Source: Herbidospora solisilvae
GTDB lineage: Bacteria; Actinomycetota; Actinomycetes; Streptosporangiales; Streptosporangiaceae
Assembly: GCF_009901565.1 (NCBI RefSeq)
Contig: NZ_WXEW01000002.1
Coordinates: 1 to 64,000 of the forward strand
Length of the DNA stretch: 64,000 nt
Direction of reading: 5' to 3'
In this document: positions 51,196-61,617 of the stretch, one piece after another
How the letters are laid out: the number at the start of each line of letters is the position of its first letter
Numbering within the stretch: position 1 is the first letter of the stretch
The notes under the pieces: model-generated
The model's database searches: none
What the model saw: the letters and a program-made list of their open reading frames with translations, nothing else
What the model was told of the DNA's origin: nothing
Program-made: the position numbers and the translations under genes

Positions 51196-51980
51196 CTCCC
51201 CAGCGCGATGTCGTCGAGGTAGAACTCGTACGCCTGCGGGAGCTGCTCGCTGGCGATGGCGAGGTCGATCCGGCGCAGGCGGCCGGGCGACAGGGTGCCC
51301 ACGTGCACCACGAAGGAAGTCCAGCGCTCCGGGGGTGCGTGGAGCGTCACGGTCGTGGCGCCCGCGCGTCCGGCCGAGGGTGAGGCGGACAACCGGAGGA
51401 TGGTGCCGTACTGCCGGCCGCCGTAGACACGCAGGCGCAGCCGCGTGTTCGCGCCGATCAGCACGGGCGAGCCCGCCAGCAGTGTCACGGTCGCGGGCTG
51501 ATCGCGGGTCTTCACCCGGCGCTGGATCCTGATGGCCGCTTCTTCACCGTCGGGCACCGGGCGGCCGGGGTCGACGTTCGTCCCGCTTCCGGACGCCTGC
51601 CAGCCCGTCCCGAGCGCCGACGCGTAGATCGAGCAGGCCGGGACGGGCGTGACCTCCACGACCCCCGAGCTTCCGGGGGCGGTGCAGGAGGGTACGCGCG
51701 GGCGTCCGGGCGTGGCGGTCGGACGCATCGGGGTCGGACGCGGGGTGCCCGCGCTCTTGCCGGCCTTGGGTGTCGGTGCAGGGGGTGCGGTGGTCGGGAT
51801 CCGGCTGGACACCGGGCTTTCCCGCGCGCCCGACGCCTCGGCCTGGTCGTCCTGCCGGGGAATCAGCAAGGGCGGGACGGCGACGGCGACACAGATCACC
51901 ACGGTGACGAGCAAGGCGTACCGTGTCCGCTGGCCGAGACGGCGCGGAGGGCCGCTGATCGGCCGTCGACCGGCGCTCAT
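51192..51980 (-). CDS. Membrane-anchored extracytoplasmic protein linked to the two-component system
   Basis: A 262-residue protein with a basic N-terminus, one membrane segment (YALLVTVVICVAVAVPPLL, about 21-39), a Pro/Thr-rich spacer to about 95, and a C-terminal domain of about 150 residues. The latter, with LRLRVYGGRQYGTILRLSAS and YEFYLDDIALGR, looks like a carbohydrate-binding jelly roll. It could feed a cell-wall or sugar signal to the kinase next to it, with which it overlaps by GTGA. Family not identified. Confidence 0.75.
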   Translation of the reverse strand: MSAGRRPISGPPRRLGQRTRYALLVTVVICVAVAVPPLLIPRQDDQAEASGARESPVSSRIPTTAPPAPTPKAGKSAGTPRPTPMRPTATPGRPRVPSCTAPGSSGVVEVTPVPACSIYASALGTGWQASGSGTNVDPGRPVPDGEEAAIRIQRRVKTRDQPATVTLLAGSPVLIGANTRLRLRVYGGRQYGTILRLSASPSAGRAGATTVTLHAPPERWTSFVVHVGTLSPGRLRRIDLAIASEQLPQAYEFYLDDIALGR

Positions 51981-52197
51981 CGCCGACCTCCTGCCCCGAC
52001 ATCACCAGGAGTCACATCCATGTCCTTGCTGCGCAAATCAGAGTAATGACATCTTCGGCCACAATCTGGTCATCGTGTGCCGACATCCGTCCCGATTCGG
52101 CAGGTGAGCGCGCCCGTCCCGGAAACTGGGCCCACCCGCTCCCGACTTTTGGGACTTTCGGCCCAGCCCGCATCCCTCTGCCACCCGTCACGTCGGC

Positions 52198-52228
52198 TTG
52201 TGTTCGAGCGCGCTCGAAGACATAGCGT
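52198..52228 (+). promoter_or_regulatory. MerR-type promoter with 19-bp spacer and dyad
   Basis: TTGTGT (52198-52203), a 19-bp spacer and TAGCGT (52223-52228). The spacer holds most of the perfect 16-bp palindrome TTCGAGCGCGCTCGAA (52203-52218). A long spacer with an operator dyad is the hallmark of MerR-regulated promoters, and a MerR gene follows the dehydrogenase. The -10 box ends 7 nt before ATG 52236. Confidence 0.65.
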
Positions 52229-52235
52229 CCCCGCC

Positions 52236-53096
52236 ATGACGACACAGACCTGGATCATCACTGGCGCGTCCCGTGGGTTCGGACGCGCGCTGGCGGAGTC
52301 GGCGCTCGCGGCGGGTGACCATGTGGTGGCCGCGGTGCGCCGGCCCGGGAGTGTGGCCGATCTGGCGGCCGAGTACCCGGGCAACTGCCTGATCGCGAAG
52401 TTCGACGCCCGGGACATCACCGCTGCCGCGGGCCTCGTGTGCGACACCCTCGACCGCTTCGGTCAGCTCGATGTGCTGGTCAACAACGCGGGGCGCGCCG
52501 TGGTCGGAGCGGTCGAGGAGGTCAGCGACGCGCAGTTGCGCGAGTTGATGGATCTGCACCTGTTCGGGCCCGCCGCGCTCGTGCGGGCGGCGCTGCCCGC
52601 GATGCGTGAGCGGGGCAGCGGGACGATCGTGCAGATGAGCAGCCAAGGTGGGCGGACGTCGTTTCCCGGCGTGTCGGCGTACTCCGCGTCGAAGTTCGCC
52701 CTTGAAGGCTGGTCCGAGGCGCTGGCCGGGGAGGTCGCGCCGTTCGGGATCCGGGTGATGGTCGTCGAGCCCAGCCGGTTCAGGACTGGCTTCAACGGGG
52801 GCGACGTGCTTGAGTTCGCCGAGCCGTCCGCCACCTATCGTGACCTGCTCGCCGACGTCCGTGCGGACATGGCCGGGGCCGACGGCCGCCAGGAAGGCGA
52901 CCCGGCGCGGGCGGCCGAGATCATCGTGTCCCTCGTGCACAGCGACGAGGTGCCGCTGCGGCTGCCGCTCGGGCGCGAGGCGGTCGAGCGTGTCTCGCGT
53001 GCCTACCGGCGCGGCCTGGACGAGGTCGAGCGGTGGGCCGAGACCGCCCGCAGCGCCGATTTCGAGGGTGTCTCCGCATCGGTACGGCCCATCTAG
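52236..53096 (+). CDS. Short-chain dehydrogenase/reductase
   Basis: A 286-residue NAD(P)-dependent oxidoreductase of the classical SDR family: cofactor motif TGASRGFG, NNAG, catalytic Ser in VQMSSQGG and YSASK. The substrate is unknown. It is followed 10 bp later by a MerR regulator, with a MerR-type promoter in front, so it is probably induced by a ligand or electrophile. The 255 bp before it, beyond the promoter, hold no gene I can support. Confidence 0.93.
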   Translation: MTTQTWIITGASRGFGRALAESALAAGDHVVAAVRRPGSVADLAAEYPGNCLIAKFDARDITAAAGLVCDTLDRFGQLDVLVNNAGRAVVGAVEEVSDAQLRELMDLHLFGPAALVRAALPAMRERGSGTIVQMSSQGGRTSFPGVSAYSASKFALEGWSEALAGEVAPFGIRVMVVEPSRFRTGFNGGDVLEFAEPSATYRDLLADVRADMAGADGRQEGDPARAAEIIVSLVHSDEVPLRLPLGREAVERVSRAYRRGLDEVERWAETARSADFEGVSASVRPI

Positions 53097-53106
53097 GCTC
53101 GTGGTC

Positions 53107-53640
53107 ATGGCGACCGACGATCTGATGACCAGGGCGCTCGAAGCGCTTGGAGACGACGGTCCGCTGTCGGTCGAGGCGATTCACCGGCTCGCCGACCTGG
53201 GCGACCTGCCCGAGGCGATGACGATCGCCGAGGTCGCCGACCTCCTCGACATCTCGCCCCACACGCTGCGCTATTACGAGCGGGCCGGGCTGGTCGAGGT
53301 GGCCCGTGACGGTAGTGGTCATCGCGTCTACGACGCCGCGGCGGTTCGGCGCCTGGTGTTCCTCACCCGGATGCGCCTGTCCGGTATGCCGATGCGGGAC
53401 CTGCGGCACTACATCTCGCTCGTCGACGCCGGAGGGCACACGGTGCCGCAGCGGCTCGACGTGCTGGTCGAACATCGCGACACCATCCGCCGCCGGATCC
53501 GTGAGCTGACCCTTTCCCTCACGGCGGTCGAATACAAGATCGCCACGTACGGGGGCTCGACCGGGCCGGACGTCCAGGACCTCGGCACCACCACCGCTAC
53601 CGACCGCACGCCGCCGCGACGGGCACTGCCGGCAGAGTGA
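53107..53640 (+). CDS. MerR-family transcriptional regulator
   Basis: A 177-residue regulator with an unusual ~36-residue N-terminal extension before the HTH (MTIAEVADLLDISPHTLRYYERAGLVEVARDGSG). Next come HRVYDAAAVRRLVFLTRMRLSGMPM and a coiled coil (LDVLVEHRDTIRRRIRELTLSL). No conserved metal-binding Cys are present, so an organic ligand is likelier than metal. It forms an operon with the SDR gene. Confidence 0.93.
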   Translation: MATDDLMTRALEALGDDGPLSVEAIHRLADLGDLPEAMTIAEVADLLDISPHTLRYYERAGLVEVARDGSGHRVYDAAAVRRLVFLTRMRLSGMPMRDLRHYISLVDAGGHTVPQRLDVLVEHRDTIRRRIRELTLSLTAVEYKIATYGGSTGPDVQDLGTTTATDRTPPRRALPAE

Positions 53641-53832
53641 GGGACGCCGACGCCTGCCGGGCTGCTGGCGATGGTCCGGCCTCGCTCCGATTCACGGGCC
53701 CAGCCCGTGTTGGAAACGATCTGCAGAGGCCGACTCCGGTGATCGCGTCCAGTCTCGACGAGTGTGGCGCGAACGAGGTCGCCGGGGCTGAATGTGATCG
53801 GCGTTTCGTCGGCTTCGACCGTGGCGGTGCGG
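53641..53832 (-). other. Protein-like frame after the MerR gene (possible remnant)
   Basis: On the minus strand a frame reads SRTATVEADETPITFSPGDL, then VRATLVETGRDHRS and RPLQIVSNTGWARES. It has no start and sits just downstream of the metallopeptidase-like gene in another frame. It may be a decayed 3' part of a gene. No other feature is seen here. Confidence 0.2.
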
Positions 53833-54591
53833 CTAGCTGACGCGCTTCGCCGGGGCCGAGAACGTCTTGCAGGCTCCGGGCGAGCGAGTGTTGAACCCTC
53901 GTTCGGCCCAGTATTCGGCGTTGTCGGGCTTGCCGTTGTAAAAGCCCAGGGCGTGGTGCATGTTGACCAGCACGTACCGCACGTAGTCGGGGTTGTGGTC
54001 TTCGGCGGTGTGCCCGAGGGAATCCCAGACGCTGCCGAGGAAGGCGGCCGTGAGGCAGGTGGTCTGCATCTCCAGCCGGAGGCTCACGTCTTTCTTGCCG
54101 CGCTTCGGCGCTTTGTCGAATGCTTTCTGTGCGGCGGGAAATATGCCGGTGAGCTGCTGGATGTGATAGGCGTAGCCACGCGCCACGCTCAGCAGGAGAG
54201 TGGGCCGGTCGAGTTCGTCTTTCCGTGACCTCACCGGGGACCAGACGTAGATCGTCTTGCTTTTCGGGCAGTACACGCTCGTCGTCTCGTATGTCGTGCC
54301 GGAAACCCCGCACGCCTTCACTCGGTCGCCGTCCTTGAGCACGAGTGTGGGGCGCTTGAAGGGGATCTTGGCCTTGGCGAGTAAGGGCCGCCAGGCCTGT
54401 TCCAGGCAGGTCATGACGTTCTCGGCCTGTCGTTGCGCGGTGCCGAAGTCGGCGAAGTGTGTTTCTTCGGTGCAGGTGACCGCGGGCAGTGCGCCGGCTT
54501 TGTAGATCGGATTCTTGGTGAGCGCCCCAGGACCGGTCGGCGCCGACGCCATTAGCGAGACGGCCATCGCGACATTGAGGATCAAGGTCAT
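53833..54591 (-). CDS. Exported protein of the YpfJ-like neutral zinc metallopeptidase family, probably inactive
   Basis: A 252-residue protein with an N-terminal signal (TLILNVAMAVSLMASAPTGP). The fold resembles the neutral zinc metallopeptidase (YpfJ) family, with paired Cys and PTLVLKDG, YCPKSKTIYVW, and a C-terminal block HNPDYVRYVLVNMHHALGFYNGKPDN. Where the family has an HExxHH motif the sequence reads SVARGYAYHIQQLTG, lacking the first zinc His and the catalytic Glu. It is therefore probably a non-catalytic homologue. Confidence 0.6.
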   Translation of the reverse strand: MTLILNVAMAVSLMASAPTGPGALTKNPIYKAGALPAVTCTEETHFADFGTAQRQAENVMTCLEQAWRPLLAKAKIPFKRPTLVLKDGDRVKACGVSGTTYETTSVYCPKSKTIYVWSPVRSRKDELDRPTLLLSVARGYAYHIQQLTGIFPAAQKAFDKAPKRGKKDVSLRLEMQTTCLTAAFLGSVWDSLGHTAEDHNPDYVRYVLVNMHHALGFYNGKPDNAEYWAERGFNTRSPGACKTFSAPAKRVS

Positions 54592-54724
54592 ATCGGCGGA
54601 TCTTAGCGATCAGACGTTCCGATCACGAGATTGTGGGAGATGGGATCGGACGGTCGCCGGGCGGATATCGACGGCGGCCGAAGTCCGGAACGCGGCGTGG
54701 GTAAGCGACTGTTGGGTCCTATCG

Positions 54725-54910
54725 CTCGGAACGGCCCGTGGTCGTTGCCCTTTCGGGGGCGCAGTCCACGGGCCGTTCTCGTTTGTGCACATGGGGGACG
54801 GCCCTCAAATCCCCCGATACGACAGGACTACCCTTGGCCGCTTACGCGTCCCGGCGTCGCTGCGTTCCTTGCGGAGGGCTCCGCCCCGCCGAGGCCACGC
54901 TTCGTTCGGA
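54725..54910 (+). repeat. Dispersed repeat, copy 3
   Basis: CTCGGAACGGCCCGTGG pairs with CCACGGGCC around GCCCTTTCGGGGGC; then GTTCTCGTTTGTGCA, CCCCCGATACGACAGGACT and a tail shared with copy 1 (CGTCGCTGCGTTCCTTGCGGAG against CGTCGCTTCGCT... / TTGCGAAGGGCTCCGCCCC). The 355-bp gap between the two secreted-protein genes contains only this element. Confidence 0.7.
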
Positions 54911-54946
54911 TCACGGGGTCTGAGCCGCGGGAGGGGCCGCTATCTG

Positions 54947-55300
54947 TCAGGTGTTCTTCCAGCCGGAACTCTTGCCCCCACGCCAGACGGCCTCGATCGC
55001 CACGATCGTCGTGCCGGCGGGCGCGTTCCCGACGCCGCACCCGTCCGCACTGCCGTTTCCGTCGGCGACGTCCTTGATCTGGCCGTTGGAGAGCCTCATG
55101 CGGCCGTACACACCCACGTTGTCGGCCAGCATGTCGCAGGCGTAGAACACCGTGTGGATGGAGTTGACCGAGGCCGATCCGGCCTTGATGTTCCGGTTGT
55201 CGTAGACGGTGGCGACCGTCACATGGGCGGACGCGGGCGCGGCGAGCGCCAGCACGCCGATGGCGCTGACGGCGGCCAGGGCAGAGGTTACCGCTCTCAA
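54947..55300 (-). CDS. Small secreted protein
   Basis: A 117-residue exported protein: signal RAVTSALAAVSAIGVLALA then APASA cleavage site; the mature part has Cys pairs (FYACDMLAD, ADGCGVG) and ends SGWKNT. TTG 55300 is the start because AAGGAGATCCCG precedes it. Function unknown. The 145 bp before it carry no other feature I can support. Confidence 0.75.
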   Translation of the reverse strand: MRAVTSALAAVSAIGVLALAAPASAHVTVATVYDNRNIKAGSASVNSIHTVFYACDMLADNVGVYGRMRLSNGQIKDVADGNGSADGCGVGNAPAGTTIVAIEAVWRGGKSSGWKNT

Positions 55301-55445
55301 CGGGATCTCCTTGTGAATTGTTCGCCGTGATTTCTGACGGGGTCAGATTCGGCTCCGGACTTTCCGGTTCGGAATTGCTGCGGATCTCGGCCGAGCCTGC
55401 CGTTGAGGGCTATATTTTTCCTACATTCGTCATATAGGTCTGCGT

Positions 55446-55735
55446 GTGGCCTCTCCGTCCCCTGCCCGTGACCTGCTGATTCTCGCTGTGGCTCAGTCGT
55501 TCGGTCAGGGCGCTGGTGGGTTTCTCAAGAGCTCTGAACAAAAGGACGGAGCTGCGTATTACTCGTTCGAGATGGTCGAGGGGCCGACGCGGGTAACGGC
55601 GTATCTGCCACTGGCTGGGTTACCGCGGCGTCCTTTGCGGTCATCCGCCGGCCCGACAGTGGCTGAGTGCGGAGCCCTCGCATCGCCGAGCAGGACCCCG
55701 TCCTGGCCCACACCCAGATCGACTTCCCCTGACAC
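55446..55735 (+). pseudogene. Probable frameshifted gene fragment
   Basis: From GTG 55446 the frame reads SPARDLLILAVAQSFGQGAG, then GFLKSSEQKDGAAYYSFEMVE and GPTRVTAYLPLAG, which looks natural, then becomes Arg/Pro/Ser-rich. In another frame VRSPRIAEQDPVLAHTQIDF and a stop at about 55733 follows. A frameshift near 55620-55670 would join them. No family recognised. Confidence 0.35.
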
Positions 55736-55746
55736 CAAGGCCTGGC

Positions 55747-56196
55747 TCACCAGCTCTTGCCGGCCTGCTCCCGCACGGTGCGGTTGATCCGGTTGAAGAA
55801 GTTGGTCAGCGCGATCTCCAGCGTGAGGGCGGACAACTGCGTGTCGTCGAAGTGGGCGGCGGCGGCGTCCCAGATCTCGTCGGTCACGCCTGGCGCGCCG
55901 TCCTGGATCCGGGTGGCGGCCTCCGTCAGCGCGAGCGCCGCCCGTTCCGCCTCGGTGAAGAACGGCGTCTCGCGCCAGGCGGCGACGTTGTGCAGCCGCT
56001 CGTCGGTCTCCCCGTGTTTCTTGGCTGACACGACCCCGGCGAAGACGCACGGGCTGCACCCGTTGATCTGGCTCGCGCGCAGATGCACCAGTCCGAGCAG
56101 GCGCGGCTCGACGCCACCGGCGTGGATCGCCTTGTAGAGGTGCTGGACGGCCGTCGTCACGTCGGCGTTCGGCCGGCTCTTCATGCGTGCTTCCAT
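55747..56196 (-). CDS. Carboxymuconolactone decarboxylase / AhpD-like protein
   Basis: A 149-residue alpha-helical protein of the AhpD/CMD family. The redox motif is GCSPCV (CxxC, about residues 52-55), preceded by LVHLRASQIN and followed by HNVAAWRET and LTEAATRI. It probably acts as an alkylhydroperoxidase-type reductase. It diverges from an ECF41-like sigma gene, which is the classical neighbour for this family. ATG 56196 follows AGGAG by about 9 nt. An ECF-type promoter faces it. Confidence 0.92.
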   Translation of the reverse strand: MEARMKSRPNADVTTAVQHLYKAIHAGGVEPRLLGLVHLRASQINGCSPCVFAGVVSAKKHGETDERLHNVAAWRETPFFTEAERAALALTEAATRIQDGAPGVTDEIWDAAAAHFDDTQLSALTLEIALTNFFNRINRTVREQAGKSW

Positions 56197-56214
56197 CGGT
56201 GCTGCTCCTATTTC

Positions 56215-56277
56215 GGTTACCTTTGCCCGTTCGGGCACGTCATGACCTATGACGGAGCAGGTCCGAGGAAGGTAACA
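56215..56277. promoter_or_regulatory. Two facing ECF-type promoters
   Basis: Plus strand, toward the sigma gene: GGTTACC (56215-56221), 16 bp, CGTC (56238-56241). Minus strand, toward the AhpD-like gene: TGTTACC (56277-56271), 16 bp, CGTC (56254-56251). The two share the -35 core GTTACC, the 16-bp spacing and the CGTC -10. The plus-strand spacer contains a dyad TGCCCG-tt-CGGGCA, and GTCAT / ATGAC overlaps both -10 boxes. Confidence 0.7.
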
Positions 56278-56279
56278 AC

Positions 56280-57152
56280 ATGTCCGAAACGAGCCCGACG
56301 GACTCGGTGGGCGCGGCGTTCGAGGCCCAGCGCGAGCGGCTGCACGCGGTCGCCTACCGCCTGCTCGGCTCGCACGCCGACGCCGAGGACGCGGTCCAGG
56401 AGGCCTGGCTGCGGCTCTTCCGGCAGGACGCGGAGACCATCGACAATCTCGCCGGCTGGCTGACCACAGTGGTCGGCCGGATCAGTCTCGACGTCCTGCG
56501 AGCACGGCAGGCCCGCCCCGAGGCGTCCTGGGACCATCTCGTCGTGACGGTCGACGACGGCCCGGCGCCGGACGACGACATGGTGCTCGCCGACTCGGTC
56601 GGGTACGCGCTGCTGATCGTCCTGGAGTCGCTCCGGCCGAGCGAACGGCTGGCGTTCGTGCTGCACGACCTGTTCGCGGTGCCCTTCGACGAGATCGGCC
56701 GGATCCTCGGCAGGTCCACCGACGCCACCAAGATGCTGGCCAGCCGCGCGCGCCGGAAGGTGCAGGCGACCGAGCGGCCGGCGGCCGGTGGACGGGAGCA
56801 GCGCGAGGTGATCCAGACGTTCCTGGCGGCGGCCCGCCAGGGCGACTTCGAGGGACTGCTGCGTGTGCTCGACCCGGAGGTGAGGCTGACCGTCGACAGC
56901 GCCGAGGGCGTGGTGGTCGTCCTCGGGTCCACCAAGGTGGCCACCGGCGCGTCGGCGCGCGTCGCCGGCGGCGCGGCCACGCGAGCACGGGCGGTGCTCG
57001 TCAACGGGCTGCCCGGATTCATTTCCTGGCGTGCGGACGGAACCCCGCTCTCCCTCATGGCGTTCACCGTCGCCGAGGGCCGGATCGTCGCCATCAGGAG
57101 CGTCACCGACCCGGCCAAGCTGGCGTCGACGGACCTGCCGGATCCCGGCTGA
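56280..57152 (+). CDS. ECF41-like RNA polymerase sigma factor with fused C-terminal domain
   Basis: A 290-residue sigma factor of the SigJ/ECF41 kind: sigma-2 (about 10-75, LHAVAYRLLGSHADAEDAVQEAWLRLF), sigma-4 (about 110-170, LRPSERLAFVLHDLFAVPFDEIGRILGRSTDATKMLASRARR) and a SnoaL-like domain. The ECF41 hallmark near the end is DPAKL; WLPEP and DGGGKV are replaced (SWDHLVV, TVDSAEG), and NGLPGF is present. It may therefore be an ECF41 relative. A facing ECF-type promoter indicates autoregulation. Confidence 0.9.
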   Translation: MSETSPTDSVGAAFEAQRERLHAVAYRLLGSHADAEDAVQEAWLRLFRQDAETIDNLAGWLTTVVGRISLDVLRARQARPEASWDHLVVTVDDGPAPDDDMVLADSVGYALLIVLESLRPSERLAFVLHDLFAVPFDEIGRILGRSTDATKMLASRARRKVQATERPAAGGREQREVIQTFLAAARQGDFEGLLRVLDPEVRLTVDSAEGVVVVLGSTKVATGASARVAGGAATRARAVLVNGLPGFISWRADGTPLSLMAFTVAEGRIVAIRSVTDPAKLASTDLPDPG

Positions 57153-57264
57153 GGGAGTGAGGCCAGTGCGCGCTCCCGCAGCGGAGGCCGAGCACCCGTG
57201 TCCGCCGGTTCACCCGGATGGGCGTCTGTGTTGACAGGGCTTCGAGTCTTTGGCAGCCTGTTGG

Positions 57265-57289
57265 CGGTTCGTCCCCGAATCGTCTTTTT
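57265..57289 (+). terminator. Terminator after the ECF sigma gene
   Basis: CGGTTCG / CGAATCG (one G-T wobble) with loop TCCC, followed by TC and five T. It most likely ends the sigma transcript and separates it from the ABC-F leader. Confidence 0.6.
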
Positions 57290-57351
57290 GGCATAAGTGC
57301 CCATCGACACGCCTTCCGGGACCCGAACCTCTAGTGACCAGGAGACCAGAC

Positions 57352-57381
57352 ATGGTGGTTGACGACGACATCTCCGGCTGA
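57352..57381 (+). CDS. Nine-residue leader ORF upstream of the first ABC-F gene
   Basis: ATG 57352 encodes MVVDDDISG and stop, with AGGAGA ending 6 nt upstream. It stands 121 nt before the ABC-F start, with GC-rich self-complementary sequence between. Short leader peptides that sense stalled ribosomes control several ABC-F resistance genes (established for lmrC-, vmlR- and msr-type systems). A similar control here is inference. Confidence 0.5.
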   Translation: MVVDDDISG

Positions 57382-57502
57382 GACCGGAACTGATCGGCCG
57401 CAGGCACGCGCGCGTTGACGCCGCCGCCGTGGCCGCTTCGTCGTTCCCCTGTTTCCTGCTGGGCGGCCCCTGCGCGCCCGCGTTCACGCATGAGGTTTTC
57501 GC

Positions 57503-59148
<1,646 letters not shown>

Positions 59149-59149
<1 letters not shown>

Positions 59150-59201
59150 GGCACAGGCGGGCCGCGCCTTCCCGAGGCGCGGCCCGGACCTGCCCGTGCC
59201 C
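59149..59201 (+). promoter_or_regulatory. Large hairpin between the ABC-F genes
   Basis: GGGCAC (59149-59154) pairs with GTGCCC (59196-59201), AGG with CCT, and GGGCCGCGCC (59159-59168) with GGCGCGGCCC (59176-59185) around loop TTCCCGA. There is no T-tract. It spans most of the 80-bp gap and could be an attenuator or processing site. Confidence 0.5.
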
Positions 59202-59229
59202 GCACGTCCGATCCCCCTGGCGGTTTCGC

Positions 59230-60882
<1,653 letters not shown>

Positions 60883-60900
60883 AGAAAGGCCGGACGGTGA

Positions 60901-60926
60901 CGGCGGTGTCCTTCCCGACACCGCCG
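60901..60926 (+). terminator. Hairpin after ABC-F 2
   Basis: A perfect 10-bp stem CGGCGGTGTC / GACACCGCCG with loop CTTCCC lies between convergent genes and could serve either. No T-tract. Confidence 0.55.
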
Positions 60927-60946
60927 CTACTGGTCGTCGTAATCGG

Positions 60947-61168
60947 TCACGCGTAGAGGAAGTAGTAGCGGTAGCGGCCCTCCCACACGCACGAGTAGTC
61001 GTCCCACCAGTCCTGGGCGACGCCGTGGGCGCCGATCCGCTCGCACTCCGCCGACGTCCTGAAGACGCCGGACAGCTTGTCGGCGGCGTGGGCCGGGGTG
61101 GCGCCGATCATCACGGAGGCTCCGAGAACCACGACGGCCGAGACGAGAACTGCGCGTGCCTTTCGCAT
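60947..61168 (-). CDS. Small secreted Trp/Tyr-rich protein
   Basis: A 73-residue exported protein: signal RKARAVLVSAVVVLGASVM with cleavage near AHA, and a mature part of about 45 residues with two Cys and many aromatic residues (AQDWWDDYSCVWEGRYRYYFLYA). ATG 61168 follows AGGAGG. Small proteins of this type are frequent in streptosporangia-like genomes; function unknown. Confidence 0.75.
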   Translation of the reverse strand: MRKARAVLVSAVVVLGASVMIGATPAHAADKLSGVFRTSAECERIGAHGVAQDWWDDYSCVWEGRYRYYFLYA

Positions 61169-61497
61169 TCGTCCTCCTGGGAACGTGGAGATCATGAAGG
61201 CGGACATTATCACTCACCGCGCGTTAGGAGAATTGTCACGGTTGAATCCGGGCGCGGTGAGACGTGAAAGTTTCATCGAAAGGGCCGTTGAAGTGGCGTT
61301 TGTTCGCGCGCATTCACGGTCGGTGAAACCGATATTACTTTCCGAGGGCTGTCCCATTCTGTACTCGGCGGCCTTGGAAGGCCTCCCAGGTGCGTATCCG
61401 ACGGCCCGTCCAGAGCATGCATGATCTGTACGTCTTCGCACCGTGTCGAGGTGTATGGTCCGGTTTATGCCGCTCTGAAAAACGGGTTAAGAATATT

Positions 61498-61527
61498 TTG
61501 ACCATCGCGACATATGTGTCATATCGT
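61498..61527 (+). promoter_or_regulatory. Promoter and dyad upstream of the esterase gene
   Basis: TTGACC (61498-61503), an 18-bp spacer and TATCGT (61522-61527). ATATG-tgt-CATAT (61512-61524) overlaps the -10 and could be an operator. The AT-richer gap 61169-61617 holds no gene I can support; several short frames in it look non-coding. Confidence 0.45.
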
Positions 61528-61617
61528 CTCCCCGCCCATATCGATGGAAGCCGCGACACTCGTGCAGGACGTCGCTGCCAGGGGAGCGGCGATCATCCGA
61601 CCGACCGGAGTCGCACT

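Noticed and set aside
53597-54313. 238-residue minus frame across the metallopeptidase-like gene
   Set aside because: Arg/His/Pro-rich shadow; the overlapping frame has a signal peptide and paired Cys.
57231-57259. TTGACA as the -35 of an ABC-F promoter
   Set aside because: The matching -10 is CAGCCT, and the predicted start would fall in the terminator hairpin at 57265; probably fortuitous.
61077-61559. Short frames on both strands before the esterase gene
   Set aside because: No ribosome sites, mixed composition, lower GC; better read as a regulatory gap.
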